A DNA stretch of 64,000 nucleotides from CAYQQR01 sp964420035. GTDB lineage: Bacteria > Bacteroidota > Bacteroidia > Bacteroidales > SM23-62. Where the stretch lies: positions 1 through 64,000 of the forward strand of contig CAYQQR010000015.1 of assembly GCA_964420035.1 (NCBI GenBank). Reading direction: 5' to 3'. Shown here one piece after another: positions 24,385 through 33,968 of this stretch (the stretch's first letter is position 1; every line of letters starts with the position of its first letter). The position numbers and the translations under genes are program-made. The notes under the pieces are model-generated. The model was given only the letters and a program-made list of their open reading frames with translations. It was not told the origin of the DNA and ran no database searches.

Positions 24385-25464
24385 ATGAATGCACACAAGA
24401 AAGCCGTTGTTCTCGTTAACCTGGGCAGTCCCGGTTCCCCGGGGGTGCCCGACGTACGGTCCTACCTGAAAGAGTTTCTGACCGATCCTTGCGTCATTAC
24501 CCTTCCGGGCCCGTTGCGATATGCATTGGTTTACGGGATCATCGCGCCATTCCGTGCTTACCGCTCGTCAAAATTATATTCCCTGCTATGGAGAGAAAAG
24601 GGTTCCCCTCTTATTTATCACGGTTTCGGATTATTGCAGGTTCTCAGACCGGTGATGGATCCGGGAACGGATCTCTGCCTGGCCATGCGCTACGGGAAGC
24701 CTTCCCTGGGAGAATTACTGAAGCAGTTTATCCGCGAGGATTATAACGAATTACTCTGTATTCCCCTTTTTCCTCAATTTGCAACATCCACCACGGGCAG
24801 TATTATCAGGTTGCTCCGGAAGAATTTGAAGGGAACGAAATTATTCGGGCAAACCAGGGTCATTCCCTGCTTTCATTCTTTTGATGAATTTGCCCGCATC
24901 TGGCAAAAAAAGATCAATGTGTTTGATCCCGCCGACTATGATGCAATCGTATTCAGTTACCACGGGATACCTGTCAAACAGGCAGAAAGTGCCCATCCGG
25001 GGAGGAAATGCAGTTCCCTGAACTGTGAAACAAGCTATCATGACAGAAACCGTTATTGTTACCGTGCAGCTTGTTTTCAAACGACCCGTTCTATCATCAG
25101 GGGCATGAATGTTGCACCCGGGAAGGTTCATACCGCGTTTCAATCCCGCTTTGGTCGTAACTGGCTCAAACCCTATACCGACCGGACCTTAAAAATGCTG
25201 GCCGGCAAAGGAAAGGAGAAAGTACTGGTGGTCAGTCCGTCTTTTGTCGCTGATTGTCTCGAAACGGAAATAGAAATAGGGATTGAATACCGTGAAAGCT
25301 TTAAAAAATGGGGAGGAAAACAACTGCAGCTGGTTCCCTCCCTCAATTCCGACCCCGAATGGGTTCGGTTTCTGGCCGGTTTGATCCGTGATCCCAAAAT
25401 CAAGGCTGCACGGTTGCCGGACTTTGATCCCCGGTCTTCCTTATTGGACTACCAGAACTCTTAA
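24385..25464 (+). CDS. hemH: Ferrochelatase
   Basis: A 359-residue enzyme that inserts Fe2+ into protoporphyrin IX. Signatures are VLVNLGSPGSPGVPDVRSYLKEFL at the start, GSPLIYHG, PLFPQFATSTTGSI, the catalytic-His motif FSYHGIPVKQ, TAFQSRFGRNWLKPYTD and SPSFVADCLETEIEIGIEYRE. Several Cys (CSSLNC, CYRAAC) lie between the catalytic His and the QSRFG motif and could bind a cluster or be structural. The reading frame ends 24 bp inside the end of the convergent repeat-protein gene. Confidence 0.96.
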   Translation: MNAHKKAVVLVNLGSPGSPGVPDVRSYLKEFLTDPCVITLPGPLRYALVYGIIAPFRAYRSSKLYSLLWREKGSPLIYHGFGLLQVLRPVMDPGTDLCLAMRYGKPSLGELLKQFIREDYNELLCIPLFPQFATSTTGSIIRLLRKNLKGTKLFGQTRVIPCFHSFDEFARIWQKKINVFDPADYDAIVFSYHGIPVKQAESAHPGRKCSSLNCETSYHDRNRYCYRAACFQTTRSIIRGMNVAPGKVHTAFQSRFGRNWLKPYTDRTLKMLAGKGKEKVLVVSPSFVADCLETEIEIGIEYRESFKKWGGKQLQLVPSLNSDPEWVRFLAGLIRDPKIKAARLPDFDPRSSLLDYQNS

Positions 25465-26974
25465 TTCAGCATTGGAAATAAAGCAAACCTTAGCGCTCGT
25501 CCCGTTGAAAATGGATACCCTGATCTGGTTATCCGTCGTGACATAGGTAGACATCATGCATCCGTTCAGATTGTCGTTGACCGATCCGACAATGATATTT
25601 CCGGGTTCTACACCTGGCAGGGGAATGGATGGTGAGATCCAGGTATCTCCCGCGAGCAGCTCACGTTCTCCGGCACAGGAACCTGTTCCCGGGTCGCCGA
25701 TCTGGACATTGCCTGCAGAACTGCTGTTCACGCCCTGTACTCCCGAGGAAATGATTACGGAATCAGCCGTTTGGGTAACGGATATGCCAATACCACCGGT
25801 CAACAGTTTCAGAACCGGATCGGAGGTGGTAACACCTACGGGGATCTGTCCGTCCGTCGCCTGGGGAAGGCTTTTTACCGGGTTGGTACCTCCTCCGATC
25901 AACAGTCCGCCATCGGTAAGCGAGCCGGTTCCCGTACCACCGTTCTCAACAGCTAGAGTGTCGGTAACTTTTGTCGATAAATTGATCGTTCCCTCGGCGA
26001 TGTCCTCGTTAACTATAGTTAAGTCAAGGATCTCATCCGTGGTTACCGATCCGCTTCCGATATCATCCGATTGGATGCTTTCATTCAATATGCTTCTGGA
26101 ATCTACAGAACCTGTGGCCAGATCCTGGTTGACGATCGTCGAATCCAAGATCTCTGAAGTTGTAACCGAGCCGGTAGCGATNNNNNNNNNNNNNNNNNNN
26201 NNNNNNNNNNNNNNNNNNNNNNNNNNNNNNNNNNNNNNNNNNNNNNNNNNNNNNNNNNNNNNNNNNNNNNNNNNNNNNNNNATCCTCGGCCAGAATGGTT
26301 TCATCCAAGATCTCCGAGGTTGTAACCGAGCCGGTAGCGATATCCTCGGCCAGAATGGTTTCATCCAAGATCTCCGAGGTTGTAACCGAGCCGGTACCGA
26401 TATCCTCGGCCAGAATGGTTTCGTCCAGTATTTCCGAGGTTTCAACCGAGCCGGTACCGATATCTTCGGCCAGAATGGTTTCATTGAGTATTTTTTCCGT
26501 GGTTATGGCGTCATCTGCAATATCATCCGTGTAAAAGGAATAAGGTACGCTCATGAACTGCTGAAAACTCACCACCTTGTAATCCCCGTCGTTTTCAACG
26601 GATACTTCGACTTTCAGCCATTGATCGGCATCGATCCAGGGAATACTCAGGAGATCCGTATACATCCCTTCGCCGGTTTGATCACCATGACCAATGGTCA
26701 ATGTAAAAAGGCCATACTGGTCAGTCAGTGCCGTATGGGTTTCCTGGTACTGGATAACTCCGTCCTGTCCTTTCCGGATGGTGAAACGCACGCCTATTTC
26801 CTTTTCGTAAAGCGGTTTTCCTTCGATGTCCATTCCGACTATTTCTTTTCCTTCGTCATCGACGGCAACAGCCTGATAGTTGATCCCGTTAAGATCTCCG
26901 ATTCTTTGTGCCTCGACATTAATGCCAATGGACAGACAGAATAAAATGACATATATTTTCACAAATGTTTTCAT
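25441..26974 (-). CDS. Secreted tandem-repeat protein (interrupted by assembly gap)
   Basis: Signal peptide (cut after VEA), an N-terminal domain common in secreted Bacteroidota proteins (GINYQAVAVDDEGKE ... FTIRKGQDG ... YGLFTLTIGHG), then 20-residue repeats of the type TSEILDETILAEDIGTGSV, then a Gly-rich segment (GGTGTGSLTDGGLLIGGG) and a C-terminal domain ending LRVLVVQ. Run of 100 N at 26182-26281 lies in the repeats. Deleting it, or replacing it with any multiple of 60 bp, joins the two halves in one frame, so this is one gene of at least 477 codons, not two. It is probably a surface or adhesion protein. Confidence 0.8.
26101..26490 (-). repeat. 60-bp tandem repeat within the secreted protein gene
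   Basis: Almost identical 60-bp units run at 26282-26341, 26342-26401, 26402-26461 and on, with one more to the left of the N run. The sequence on the two sides of the gap joins as ...GCGAT|ATCC..., exactly as in an intact unit. The copy number is therefore unknown, and the N length (100) is a placeholder. Confidence 0.85.
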
Positions 26975-27001
26975 TGCTCTGAGTTTTTAAAATTTAAAAA
27001 T

Positions 27002-27676
27002 TTATTTCGTGGGCTGGAAAGTAAATGAAAGTCCCAGAGTGAGCATATACGCGGTATTGACCGCTTCCTGCCCGCTGTCACCGGTCTCGATATTTTGCAG
27101 TCCCATCAGGTAGCTGATCTCAGAATATATGGAAATATAATCCGAAGCATCAATACGCACGCCCGGGGAGAAAAGAAGACCGAAATCATTGGTTTGAATG
27201 GAACCCGAATCGATGATATCGAAATCTTCATTGTTAACCTTTTGATTCGCTTTTAATAAATACCCGAAGTATCCGGAAACACCCAGGTACGGACTGACCC
27301 TTCCTATTTCATAAGCATAGCCGGTACCCAGTCTTGCATGGAGGTATCTAAAATCCCATTGGTAATTGGCGGCATCATAAACCATGGTTGCCCCCGCGTT
27401 GCGCATTCCTATTCCTGTCCTGAAAAACAAACCGAAATCAAGCAAATAGGAATAACCAACACTGTAGGCCCCGCTGTACACCGGTTTATAGGTGTTTTCC
27501 TCGCCAAATACCAGGTAGCTGTTTTCCTGAATGCCGGACCCATCGGTAAATACAAAATTTGTAATTTGCTGTGAGGCATCAATGGTTATACTTGATTGAG
27601 CTTTCACGACCTGCAGGCTCATCAGCAAACCAATAGAAACCCATAAAAAAGTCTTGTAGTAAATTTTTTTCTTCAT
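27002..27676 (-). CDS. Outer-membrane beta-barrel protein
   Basis: A 224-residue protein with a signal peptide (cut near VKA-QSS), then alternating hydrophobic strands typical of eight-stranded porin-like barrels: YSVGYSYLLDFGLFFRTGIGMR, YLHARLGTGYAYEIGRVSPYLGVSGYFGYLL, LFSPGVRIDASDYISIYSEISYLMGL, and a terminal strand LTLGLSFTFQPTK. It sits between a secreted repeat protein and a T9SS cargo, so it may help display them. Exact role unknown. Confidence 0.8.
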   Translation of the reverse strand: MKKKIYYKTFLWVSIGLLMSLQVVKAQSSITIDASQQITNFVFTDGSGIQENSYLVFGEENTYKPVYSGAYSVGYSYLLDFGLFFRTGIGMRNAGATMVYDAANYQWDFRYLHARLGTGYAYEIGRVSPYLGVSGYFGYLLKANQKVNNEDFDIIDSGSIQTNDFGLLFSPGVRIDASDYISIYSEISYLMGLQNIETGDSGQEAVNTAYMLTLGLSFTFQPTK

Positions 27677-27683
27677 GATTTTG

Positions 27684-28190
27684 TCATTTAGTGATGATTA
27701 ATTTTGAAACATGGTTCTGCAGACCCTTTCCGGAAGAAACCCTAACCAGGTAAATACCGTCCTGCAGACCGGAACAATCCATTTTGAATCGATCCAACCG
27801 GGGTATCTTTTTCTCACTTATAATCCTGCCATGCAGGTCGGTTATTCTGACCAATGCATTTTCCAGGAACCCTGGGGTTTCTATAATGAAATAATCGGAT
27901 GCAGGATTCGGATAAAGATCCGGCCCGGCGCGATCAAGGTGTGATTCGGGGTTTCCCGCGCCATAGGATAAGGGTTGCTGAAAACCCGGGGTAAGTATTA
28001 GCTCGCTGCCCCGGTATCCAAATGTAAAAAAAGACTGACCAATGGTCTGACCTATATACAGGCTTTCCGTGATCCCCCCGGACCCGTAGCTGCCAATGGC
28101 CTGTCTTTTAATACCCTGGGACAAACCCCTGCCTGTACAGGTGATCAGAAACACCAGCAGGATCAAGTACCATTTACATTTTCGGTTCAT
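27684..28190 (-). CDS. T9SS type A sorting-domain protein
   Basis: A 168-residue exported protein with signal peptide (about 1-25) and a C-terminal type A sorting domain of about 75 residues: DLYPNPASDYFIIETP, VRITDLHGRII, CSGLQDGIYLVRVSSGKG and a final VSKLIITK. Such domains send proteins through the type IX secretion system. The cargo part is small: SYGSGGITESLYIGQTIGQSFF and LILTPGFQQP, a pattern common in gliding/secretion-associated proteins. A strong GGAGGTC Shine-Dalgarno precedes the start, unusual for this group. Confidence 0.88.
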   Translation of the reverse strand: MNRKCKWYLILLVFLITCTGRGLSQGIKRQAIGSYGSGGITESLYIGQTIGQSFFTFGYRGSELILTPGFQQPLSYGAGNPESHLDRAGPDLYPNPASDYFIIETPGFLENALVRITDLHGRIISEKKIPRLDRFKMDCSGLQDGIYLVRVSSGKGLQNHVSKLIITK

Positions 28191-28377
28191 AAGACCTCCT
28201 TTATTTTTATTGGTTGTTAATTATTTTTTCTTGTACAATGCTTATAGTGAATTGAGTTGCTCAGGTTTACGTAAATTTCATTTTTACAGGTGAGAAAATG
28301 AGATTTATTTAGTTCGGATGGGTAAATGTGAACCAAACCGGTAAGAGACAAGCATGATGTGCAGTTGATATAAGATC

Positions 28378-29595
28378 TTACTGCTCCCGGTTGAAATAAT
28401 TTTTTCTTTTCTTTTTCATGAAGGTTTTTGGGGTGCATCCTTTCACCCTTTTGAAAGTGCTGTAGAAGGAAGTTTTTGATTTAAAACCTGCATTGCATGC
28501 CATTCCTTCGATCGATATATTTCTGGAAGCATCGTTTTCAAGTTGATCTATGAACTCCCGGATCCTGAATTTATTGATGAAATGATAAAAATTTTCCCCG
28601 GAACGTTCATTAATGACTTGTGAAAGATATTGACGGTTGGTATGAATATCTTTGGCAATATCGCTGAGCCGTAAATCCGGGTTTACGTATTTCTTCCCGA
28701 CTTCAATATATTCCTGCAGGCTTTCGTATATCCGGTCTTTTTCTTCTTCGGAGATTAAAGAATAAGCATATTTGCCGCAAAGCTTCCCTTCCGTTTGACC
28801 CGGTTGGTTCAGCTGATTTTTCAGTTCATAGTGGACATAACGGTAATGAACACCTGCAAAACCAATGATCAGATTAACCAGCAGGATAAAAGTAAAATAG
28901 TAATCCTCATTATAGATAATTAATGAAAGAATGAACATGATGGTGAATATGACCAGGAACCGGGTTGCCCACCTCAGATTAATGCCCTTTAAATAAGAAT
29001 ATTCCTGCTTGATCTTTCTGTTAAGCGACAGGATCTCAAACCAGCTCAAGATGATATATACAAAAACCTGGATCTTTATGAGTAAAGGATAGGTAAAAAG
29101 ATGCAGCCTGTAAAATACCTTCTGGCTTATATCCGCCTCATGGATCAGGTTATTTTCAACGATGATGGCGTATTTTTCCCTGTAATTAAGGTTTGTCAAC
29201 AAAGTCAGGTTCACAAGGAATAATAGCAAAGGGAAAGCAAAATGGAAAAAATCCCTTTTCAATAATTTTCTCCTTGAAATTTTTCTTATGAAAAGAAAGA
29301 AAAGGACAGGAAATAATGCATAGCAGGGGATCAGCAAATAATAGGAAGGGATAAATATTCTGTATTCTTCAAGAAGAAAAATAAAAATAAAGGAATACGT
29401 GAACAGGTATGCTAATTCGTAATAACCCAGTATGATCTCAGGACTGCCTTTCCTTGATCCGAAAAAGAGGACCATGAAAATCGCTGCCTGGAAAGCAGTG
29501 GCAAAAACAATAAACAGGCTAAGATGCTCAACAAAAAGATCCATTGATAACAACAGAATTGATGACATAAAAATAAAGTGTCTTTTCCATTCCAA
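28378..29595 (-). CDS. Membrane-bound AraC-family regulator
   Basis: A 405-residue protein with seven or eight membrane helices in the first 250 residues and a C-terminal AraC-type DNA-binding domain (LRLSDIAKDIHTNRQYLSQVINERSGENFYHFINKFRI, then GMACNAGFKSKTSFYSTFKRVKGCTPKTF). The membrane half suggests sensing at the envelope. An alternative start at the next ATG (eight codons later) is possible. It lies upstream of the T9SS/barrel/repeat-protein genes on the same strand and may control them. Confidence 0.9.
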   Translation of the reverse strand: MEWKRHFIFMSSILLLSMDLFVEHLSLFIVFATAFQAAIFMVLFFGSRKGSPEIILGYYELAYLFTYSFIFIFLLEEYRIFIPSYYLLIPCYALFPVLFFLFIRKISRRKLLKRDFFHFAFPLLLFLVNLTLLTNLNYREKYAIIVENNLIHEADISQKVFYRLHLFTYPLLIKIQVFVYIILSWFEILSLNRKIKQEYSYLKGINLRWATRFLVIFTIMFILSLIIYNEDYYFTFILLVNLIIGFAGVHYRYVHYELKNQLNQPGQTEGKLCGKYAYSLISEEEKDRIYESLQEYIEVGKKYVNPDLRLSDIAKDIHTNRQYLSQVINERSGENFYHFINKFRIREFIDQLENDASRNISIEGMACNAGFKSKTSFYSTFKRVKGCTPKTFMKKKRKNYFNREQ

Positions 29596-29677
29596 TTCGT
29601 TGTAAAGGGTTCGCTCTTCCGGATCTTATAACTTACAAGACTAATAAATGTGTTGCTTTGTTGCTTATTGCCCGGCT

Positions 29678-30760
29678 TTATGACTCCCTCAGTGCCGATT
29701 GCACCATGATGAATTCCTGGATGTTGTCCTGGTCGATGACACCGAGCAGTTTTTTTCCATCGAAAACAGGCAGGATATCGATCCTTTCCTGTTGCATGGT
29801 CTTGAAGATATCGCGCAGGGGCGTGCCGGCTTCCACATGTTTGAAGCCGGTGGTCATCACATCCTTCAGACGGGCATCCTCTCCTTTATTGGACAATCCG
29901 TTGATGATGCTGTTTTTATTTATGATGCCCACGATCTCGTCCTTTTCTTTGACAAGGAACCCGGTTTGTGTTGATTTCAACAACAGGTCCACCGCTTTTT
30001 TCAGGGGCTCGTCCTGATCCAGCGCGGTGTAATCCTCCATCACAATATCCTTTGCCTTGTAATCGACCAGGAAGGATCCGTATTTGACCCGGGTGTATTC
30101 CAGCCGGGCCCCGATCACCACAAAAATTCCGATCACGAAAAGAAAAGGATTGATGAAGAGTCCGACCATCGCGAATAAGCCCCCGAATACCTGTCCGGCG
30201 ATCATGGAATAACGGGTGGCCTTGATCCTGTCAAACTTAAAGGATAGAAGGGCCCGCAGGATCCGTCCACCGTCCATGGGGAAGGCCGGGATTAGATTGA
30301 AGGCGGCAATGAAGAGATTGACAAACATTAAAAGGACCAGAAAATTTTCGCTCGTGACGTGCTCGAACCGGGTATCAAAGCTGTAACCCGGAATGATGGA
30401 TATGATGCCCCATAGCAACAGGGCGATGATCACGTTCACGATCAATCCGGAAAAAGTGACGACGATCTCCTTTTTGGGCTCTTCGGGCATGTCTTCAATA
30501 TTGGCCATGCCCCCGATGGGAAGCAGGGTGATGCTTTTTGTACCTATACCGTATCGTCGCGCAGCCAGGGAATGACCCAGCTCATGGAAGACGACACATA
30601 CGAAAAGGGCCAGGATGAAAAGCACCGACATGAGCACCTGGGAGGTGGAGGCCCCCTGCTGTACATTCACCGCGACCACCCATAAGATGATCAAAAGAAA
30701 GGTCCAGTGAACGTTGATCTTAATACCAAAAAGCCTGCCTAAGTTGAGTGAATATTTCAT
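29678..30760 (-). CDS. Site-2 protease with CBS domains (M50)
   Basis: A 360-residue intramembrane metalloprotease. Zinc motif FHELGHS (His59, Glu60, His63), then GGMANIEDMPEEPKKE and the second metal motif NLIPAFPMDGGRILRALL about 100 residues later. The C-terminal part carries two CBS repeats (YTALDQDEPLKKAVDLLLKSTQTGFLV; TGFKHVEAGTPLRDIFKTMQQERIDILPVFDGKKLLGVIDQDN). CBS pairs bind adenosine nucleotides and may gate the protease. The gene follows the large metallopeptidase/barrel gene on the same strand. Confidence 0.92.
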   Translation of the reverse strand: MKYSLNLGRLFGIKINVHWTFLLIILWVVAVNVQQGASTSQVLMSVLFILALFVCVVFHELGHSLAARRYGIGTKSITLLPIGGMANIEDMPEEPKKEIVVTFSGLIVNVIIALLLWGIISIIPGYSFDTRFEHVTSENFLVLLMFVNLFIAAFNLIPAFPMDGGRILRALLSFKFDRIKATRYSMIAGQVFGGLFAMVGLFINPFLFVIGIFVVIGARLEYTRVKYGSFLVDYKAKDIVMEDYTALDQDEPLKKAVDLLLKSTQTGFLVKEKDEIVGIINKNSIINGLSNKGEDARLKDVMTTGFKHVEAGTPLRDIFKTMQQERIDILPVFDGKKLLGVIDQDNIQEFIMVQSALRES

Positions 30761-30810
30761 TTTTACAGTTTTTTATATGAGTTGGTTGTTTTCTTCCAAC
30801 AAAACGGAAT

Positions 30811-33800
30811 TTACCATCCCGGCGTGAAATTCAATCCGAATACCCCGTTGTCCAATCCGCCGTTCTGGAAGGGGATGGCATAAAAGGGCTCTATGACCAG
30901 GTAACCGAAGAGGTTCACCCTTACGGAGGCCCCGGTACTGAAAACAGGGATCCTTTCCGTCAGGGAAGAAGTCTGCCACTTCAGTTCAATGCTGTCGAAG
31001 CTGTTCCAGGCCAATCCCCCGTCGAAGAAGAGGTTAATATCGGTGAACAGCCACTTCGATTTGATCAGGGCCAGGCGTTCCGGACCGGTAAAAGGTAATC
31101 GAAATTCGACATTCCCGACCAGCAGTTTGGATCCGGATAACTGGCTGAAACTTAAATTGTTCCCGTCCTTGTTCGGACTGTTATAAAATGATTGGCTTTC
31201 GTAACCCCGCACCAGCCATGGATAACCAAGATAAAGCGGGGTGGTGATGTCCCTGTCCGTACCTTTGCCATAGCGACCGTAATGATAGATCCTGAATGAA
31301 AAGTTCACGGGATTAATAAAGAAGTATTTCCTGTAATCCGACAAAACGGAAAAATAGTCCAACACACCGAAGTACTTCTCCAGCTGGAACCGGGCCCGGT
31401 GACCCATCATGGGGGCGGTCATGCCGAAGAAGGAATTGTCTTCCACGTAGGCCACATCCACCTGCTGCAGGTTAAATCCATCCGGGGCGTCCCTTTTCTC
31501 CCTCTCCTGGCCGATCCGGATGCCTTCCCGGGTATAATAGTTATTATAACGGTCAATGCGGTAATAATACCAGGCAACCGAGGCCCCGGCTTCAATTCTG
31601 CGGGTCTTGGACAGGGGATAGTATCCAAAGAGGGATACCTTGTCCTGGAACAGGCGGACCAGGTCGATAATATAGTTGTTGACCGCGTAATCCTCATCAT
31701 TGATGGTGATGGTGTCTTCCCTGAAACCGGTATATACCGACCGGTACGGTATATGGGCAACCGAGGCGCCCCAGTTGATCCTGTATTTCTGGTTCAGGTA
31801 AGCCACCTGCCCTCCGAAATCATAGATCTGCCCGTTCAGGGCCAGCGTGGCATATAACATGTTATCCCCTACAATGTCACTGAAGCGCATATTCACGCTC
31901 CCTGCCATACCGGTACCGTATCTTCCGGCCGAAACACCCCCCTGAACATTGGATATGTGATCCAGCCTGAATTCAGGCCGGTAAGGAACGCTTTTGAAAG
32001 AGTCGGGCGGTACAACTTCCGGTTCCACCGGGTATCGCATCAGTCCCTTGTCAACAAGATTGATCATGGTATGTTCTGCAGGCGGCAGTTTGGCAGCCTT
32101 CCGGTCCATCTGCGCGTATACCACCTCCTTTTCTTCGAAATCAGAACTATGGGCTGAAAACAAGCGATAATCGTTGTCATAGTAATGGGTATAGACCAGC
32201 TTGCCGGTATGCAGGGCCATGCTGAAGGCAGGGGAATATTCCGTTATTCCCGTGACCCCGGTTACAAAACCGGTCAGCTTGTAAATTTTGCCCGTGTTCC
32301 TGTTGTAGCGGTACAGGTTCCTGATCCCGTCGGGATCCGAAACAAAGTAGATCTGCTCATGGTCCTTTGAGAACAAGGGATTGAAATTGTTGGAACCGGG
32401 AAAAATCTCCAGTCTTTGGATCCGGTCCTCTTCAACAAAGTAAATGGCCAGGTCGAAAGAATATTTCTTCCTGCCGGGTTCATGATGGATCTTTTCGGTT
32501 GCAAAAACGATCATTTTACCGTCCGGGGACCAGTAAGGATGAATGTTGGAGGTATAATCACGGGTGAGTCTTTTGGTTTCACCCGTTTCCAGGTTGTAGA
32601 GATAAAGATCGTTGATCCCGTCTTTCAGTCCGGAAACCACGATCTTCTTGCCGTCCGGCGACCAGGCCGGGTTGATGAAAGCGGGAACCCCCTCCGGTTT
32701 TATTTCTTCAATAAGCTTTGATTTTTGCACATCCAGGATGGCCAGCTTATTGACCCCCTCGGAGAAGATCACGAAGGCAAACTGTTTCCCGTCCGGTGAC
32801 CAGGTCCCTGAAGATTCGATGAAATTGAAATTGTCGACCTCGTGGTTGTTGGTGATGCTGTAAAGTTTCTTTACGATCTTTCCTTCTCGTGTATCGTAAA
32901 GGAAAAGATCGAGGGTGAATACATTTTTTTCAGAGAAGAAGGCTACATAACGGCCGTCCGGACTGACCGCGGGGGAGATATTGATCGTTCCGGCATTGTC
33001 TTCGGAAAGAATCTTTTCCCCGGGCATTTGCCCTGTCGTATCTTTCAAAAAATCTTCATAGTAAGTCCGCATGGCAGCTTCCCACATGCTGCTGAATGAT
33101 CCGGCATCCATGTTCAGAATGCTGTCCATGGCCCTTTCATAACCGACCCGGGCGGTTTCCATGAAGAGGGGAAGGATCACCCCATCGCCCCATACTTTTC
33201 CCACGGTGGCCCAGAATGCCTGTCCGTACCGGTAGGGGAAATAACTCTGATCCCGGGTCATTTCCTTCAGGGTGGGAAAGTCGTTATTCAGCAATGCATC
33301 CCGCATCCACATGGCCGTGTGGGGATCATGACTGCCAATGCTGAAATACTCGGCCATCCCTTCCACCATCCATAAGGGGAGGTTCCTCAGGGATCGCCTG
33401 GCGGAATCCGGTTTGGTGAGCAGGTGGAACTGGAAGGCATGGACCAGCTCGTGCCCCAACACGTGATCGGTCTGTGCCAGGGTATGGGACACCGGCATGA
33501 CCACCCTGTTCTTAATATTTTCTGTCACCCCGCCGGTCCCCACACCGATCATGCTGTTCACTACATTGGTCTGCTGAAAGTCAGCATGATGGTTGTATAA
33601 AATTATGGGATTGGGCCTTTTGAAGGTATCCAGGGTCAGCCGCTGGTGCAGGCGGTACCATTTCTCGGCCGAAACGGCCAGCTCATTTAATAAGGTATCG
33701 TTATCAAGATAGTGGTATATCTCGAAGTGTGGAGTTTTGTACACATCGAACTCAAAGGTCTTATAACCCGGCTTGTTCTTTCCGAAGTACTGCGCGTGGC

Positions 33801-33870
33801 CACCCCCGCTCATGAGTATGGCAGTCATGAGCAGTAAAGCTGCTTTCAACTGTAAACCCATTCTTGCCAT
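30811..33870 (-). CDS. Exported gluzincin-like / TolB-repeat / beta-barrel protein
   Basis: A 1019-residue protein with signal peptide (about 1-26). N-terminal metallopeptidase-like domain with HELVHAFQ (His140, Glu141, His144) and LWMVEGMAEYF (about 166-175), the usual zinc pair plus downstream Glu of gluzincins. Then a beta-propeller of TolB/PD40 repeats (SPAVSPDGRYVAFFS, SGTWSPDGKQFAF, NPAWSPDGKKIVVSG, HPYWSPDGKMIVFA) and a C-terminal outer-membrane barrel ending near FGLNFTPGW. The combination suggests an outer-membrane protein exposing protease and propeller parts. Confidence 0.85.
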   Translation of the reverse strand: MARMGLQLKAALLLMTAILMSGGGHAQYFGKNKPGYKTFEFDVYKTPHFEIYHYLDNDTLLNELAVSAEKWYRLHQRLTLDTFKRPNPIILYNHHADFQQTNVVNSMIGVGTGGVTENIKNRVVMPVSHTLAQTDHVLGHELVHAFQFHLLTKPDSARRSLRNLPLWMVEGMAEYFSIGSHDPHTAMWMRDALLNNDFPTLKEMTRDQSYFPYRYGQAFWATVGKVWGDGVILPLFMETARVGYERAMDSILNMDAGSFSSMWEAAMRTYYEDFLKDTTGQMPGEKILSEDNAGTINISPAVSPDGRYVAFFSEKNVFTLDLFLYDTREGKIVKKLYSITNNHEVDNFNFIESSGTWSPDGKQFAFVIFSEGVNKLAILDVQKSKLIEEIKPEGVPAFINPAWSPDGKKIVVSGLKDGINDLYLYNLETGETKRLTRDYTSNIHPYWSPDGKMIVFATEKIHHEPGRKKYSFDLAIYFVEEDRIQRLEIFPGSNNFNPLFSKDHEQIYFVSDPDGIRNLYRYNRNTGKIYKLTGFVTGVTGITEYSPAFSMALHTGKLVYTHYYDNDYRLFSAHSSDFEEKEVVYAQMDRKAAKLPPAEHTMINLVDKGLMRYPVEPEVVPPDSFKSVPYRPEFRLDHISNVQGGVSAGRYGTGMAGSVNMRFSDIVGDNMLYATLALNGQIYDFGGQVAYLNQKYRINWGASVAHIPYRSVYTGFREDTITINDEDYAVNNYIIDLVRLFQDKVSLFGYYPLSKTRRIEAGASVAWYYYRIDRYNNYYTREGIRIGQEREKRDAPDGFNLQQVDVAYVEDNSFFGMTAPMMGHRARFQLEKYFGVLDYFSVLSDYRKYFFINPVNFSFRIYHYGRYGKGTDRDITTPLYLGYPWLVRGYESQSFYNSPNKDGNNLSFSQLSGSKLLVGNVEFRLPFTGPERLALIKSKWLFTDINLFFDGGLAWNSFDSIELKWQTSSLTERIPVFSTGASVRVNLFGYLVIEPFYAIPFQNGGLDNGVFGLNFTPGW

Positions 33871-33968
33871 TTTGACCTGTTCCTTTCCTGTTCATTCAGT
33901 TTTTATTCCGCACAGTTAAAATCAAAAAAAATGCCAAAATGGTTCCCCGGTTCCTGGGTTCAGTTCTT

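Noticed and set aside
26081..26484. Apparent frameshift or two separate overlapping genes at the N run
   Set aside because: The change of frame comes only from the 100-N placeholder (100 is 1 mod 3); joining the flanks gives one frame.
26282..26490. CRISPR-like array
   Set aside because: 60-bp units are repeated in full without unique spacers and are translated as 20-residue repeats.
25556..26944. Plus-strand reading frame of 462 codons through the N run
   Set aside because: Opposite strand of the repeat protein; the real strand has a signal peptide and a conserved N-terminal domain.
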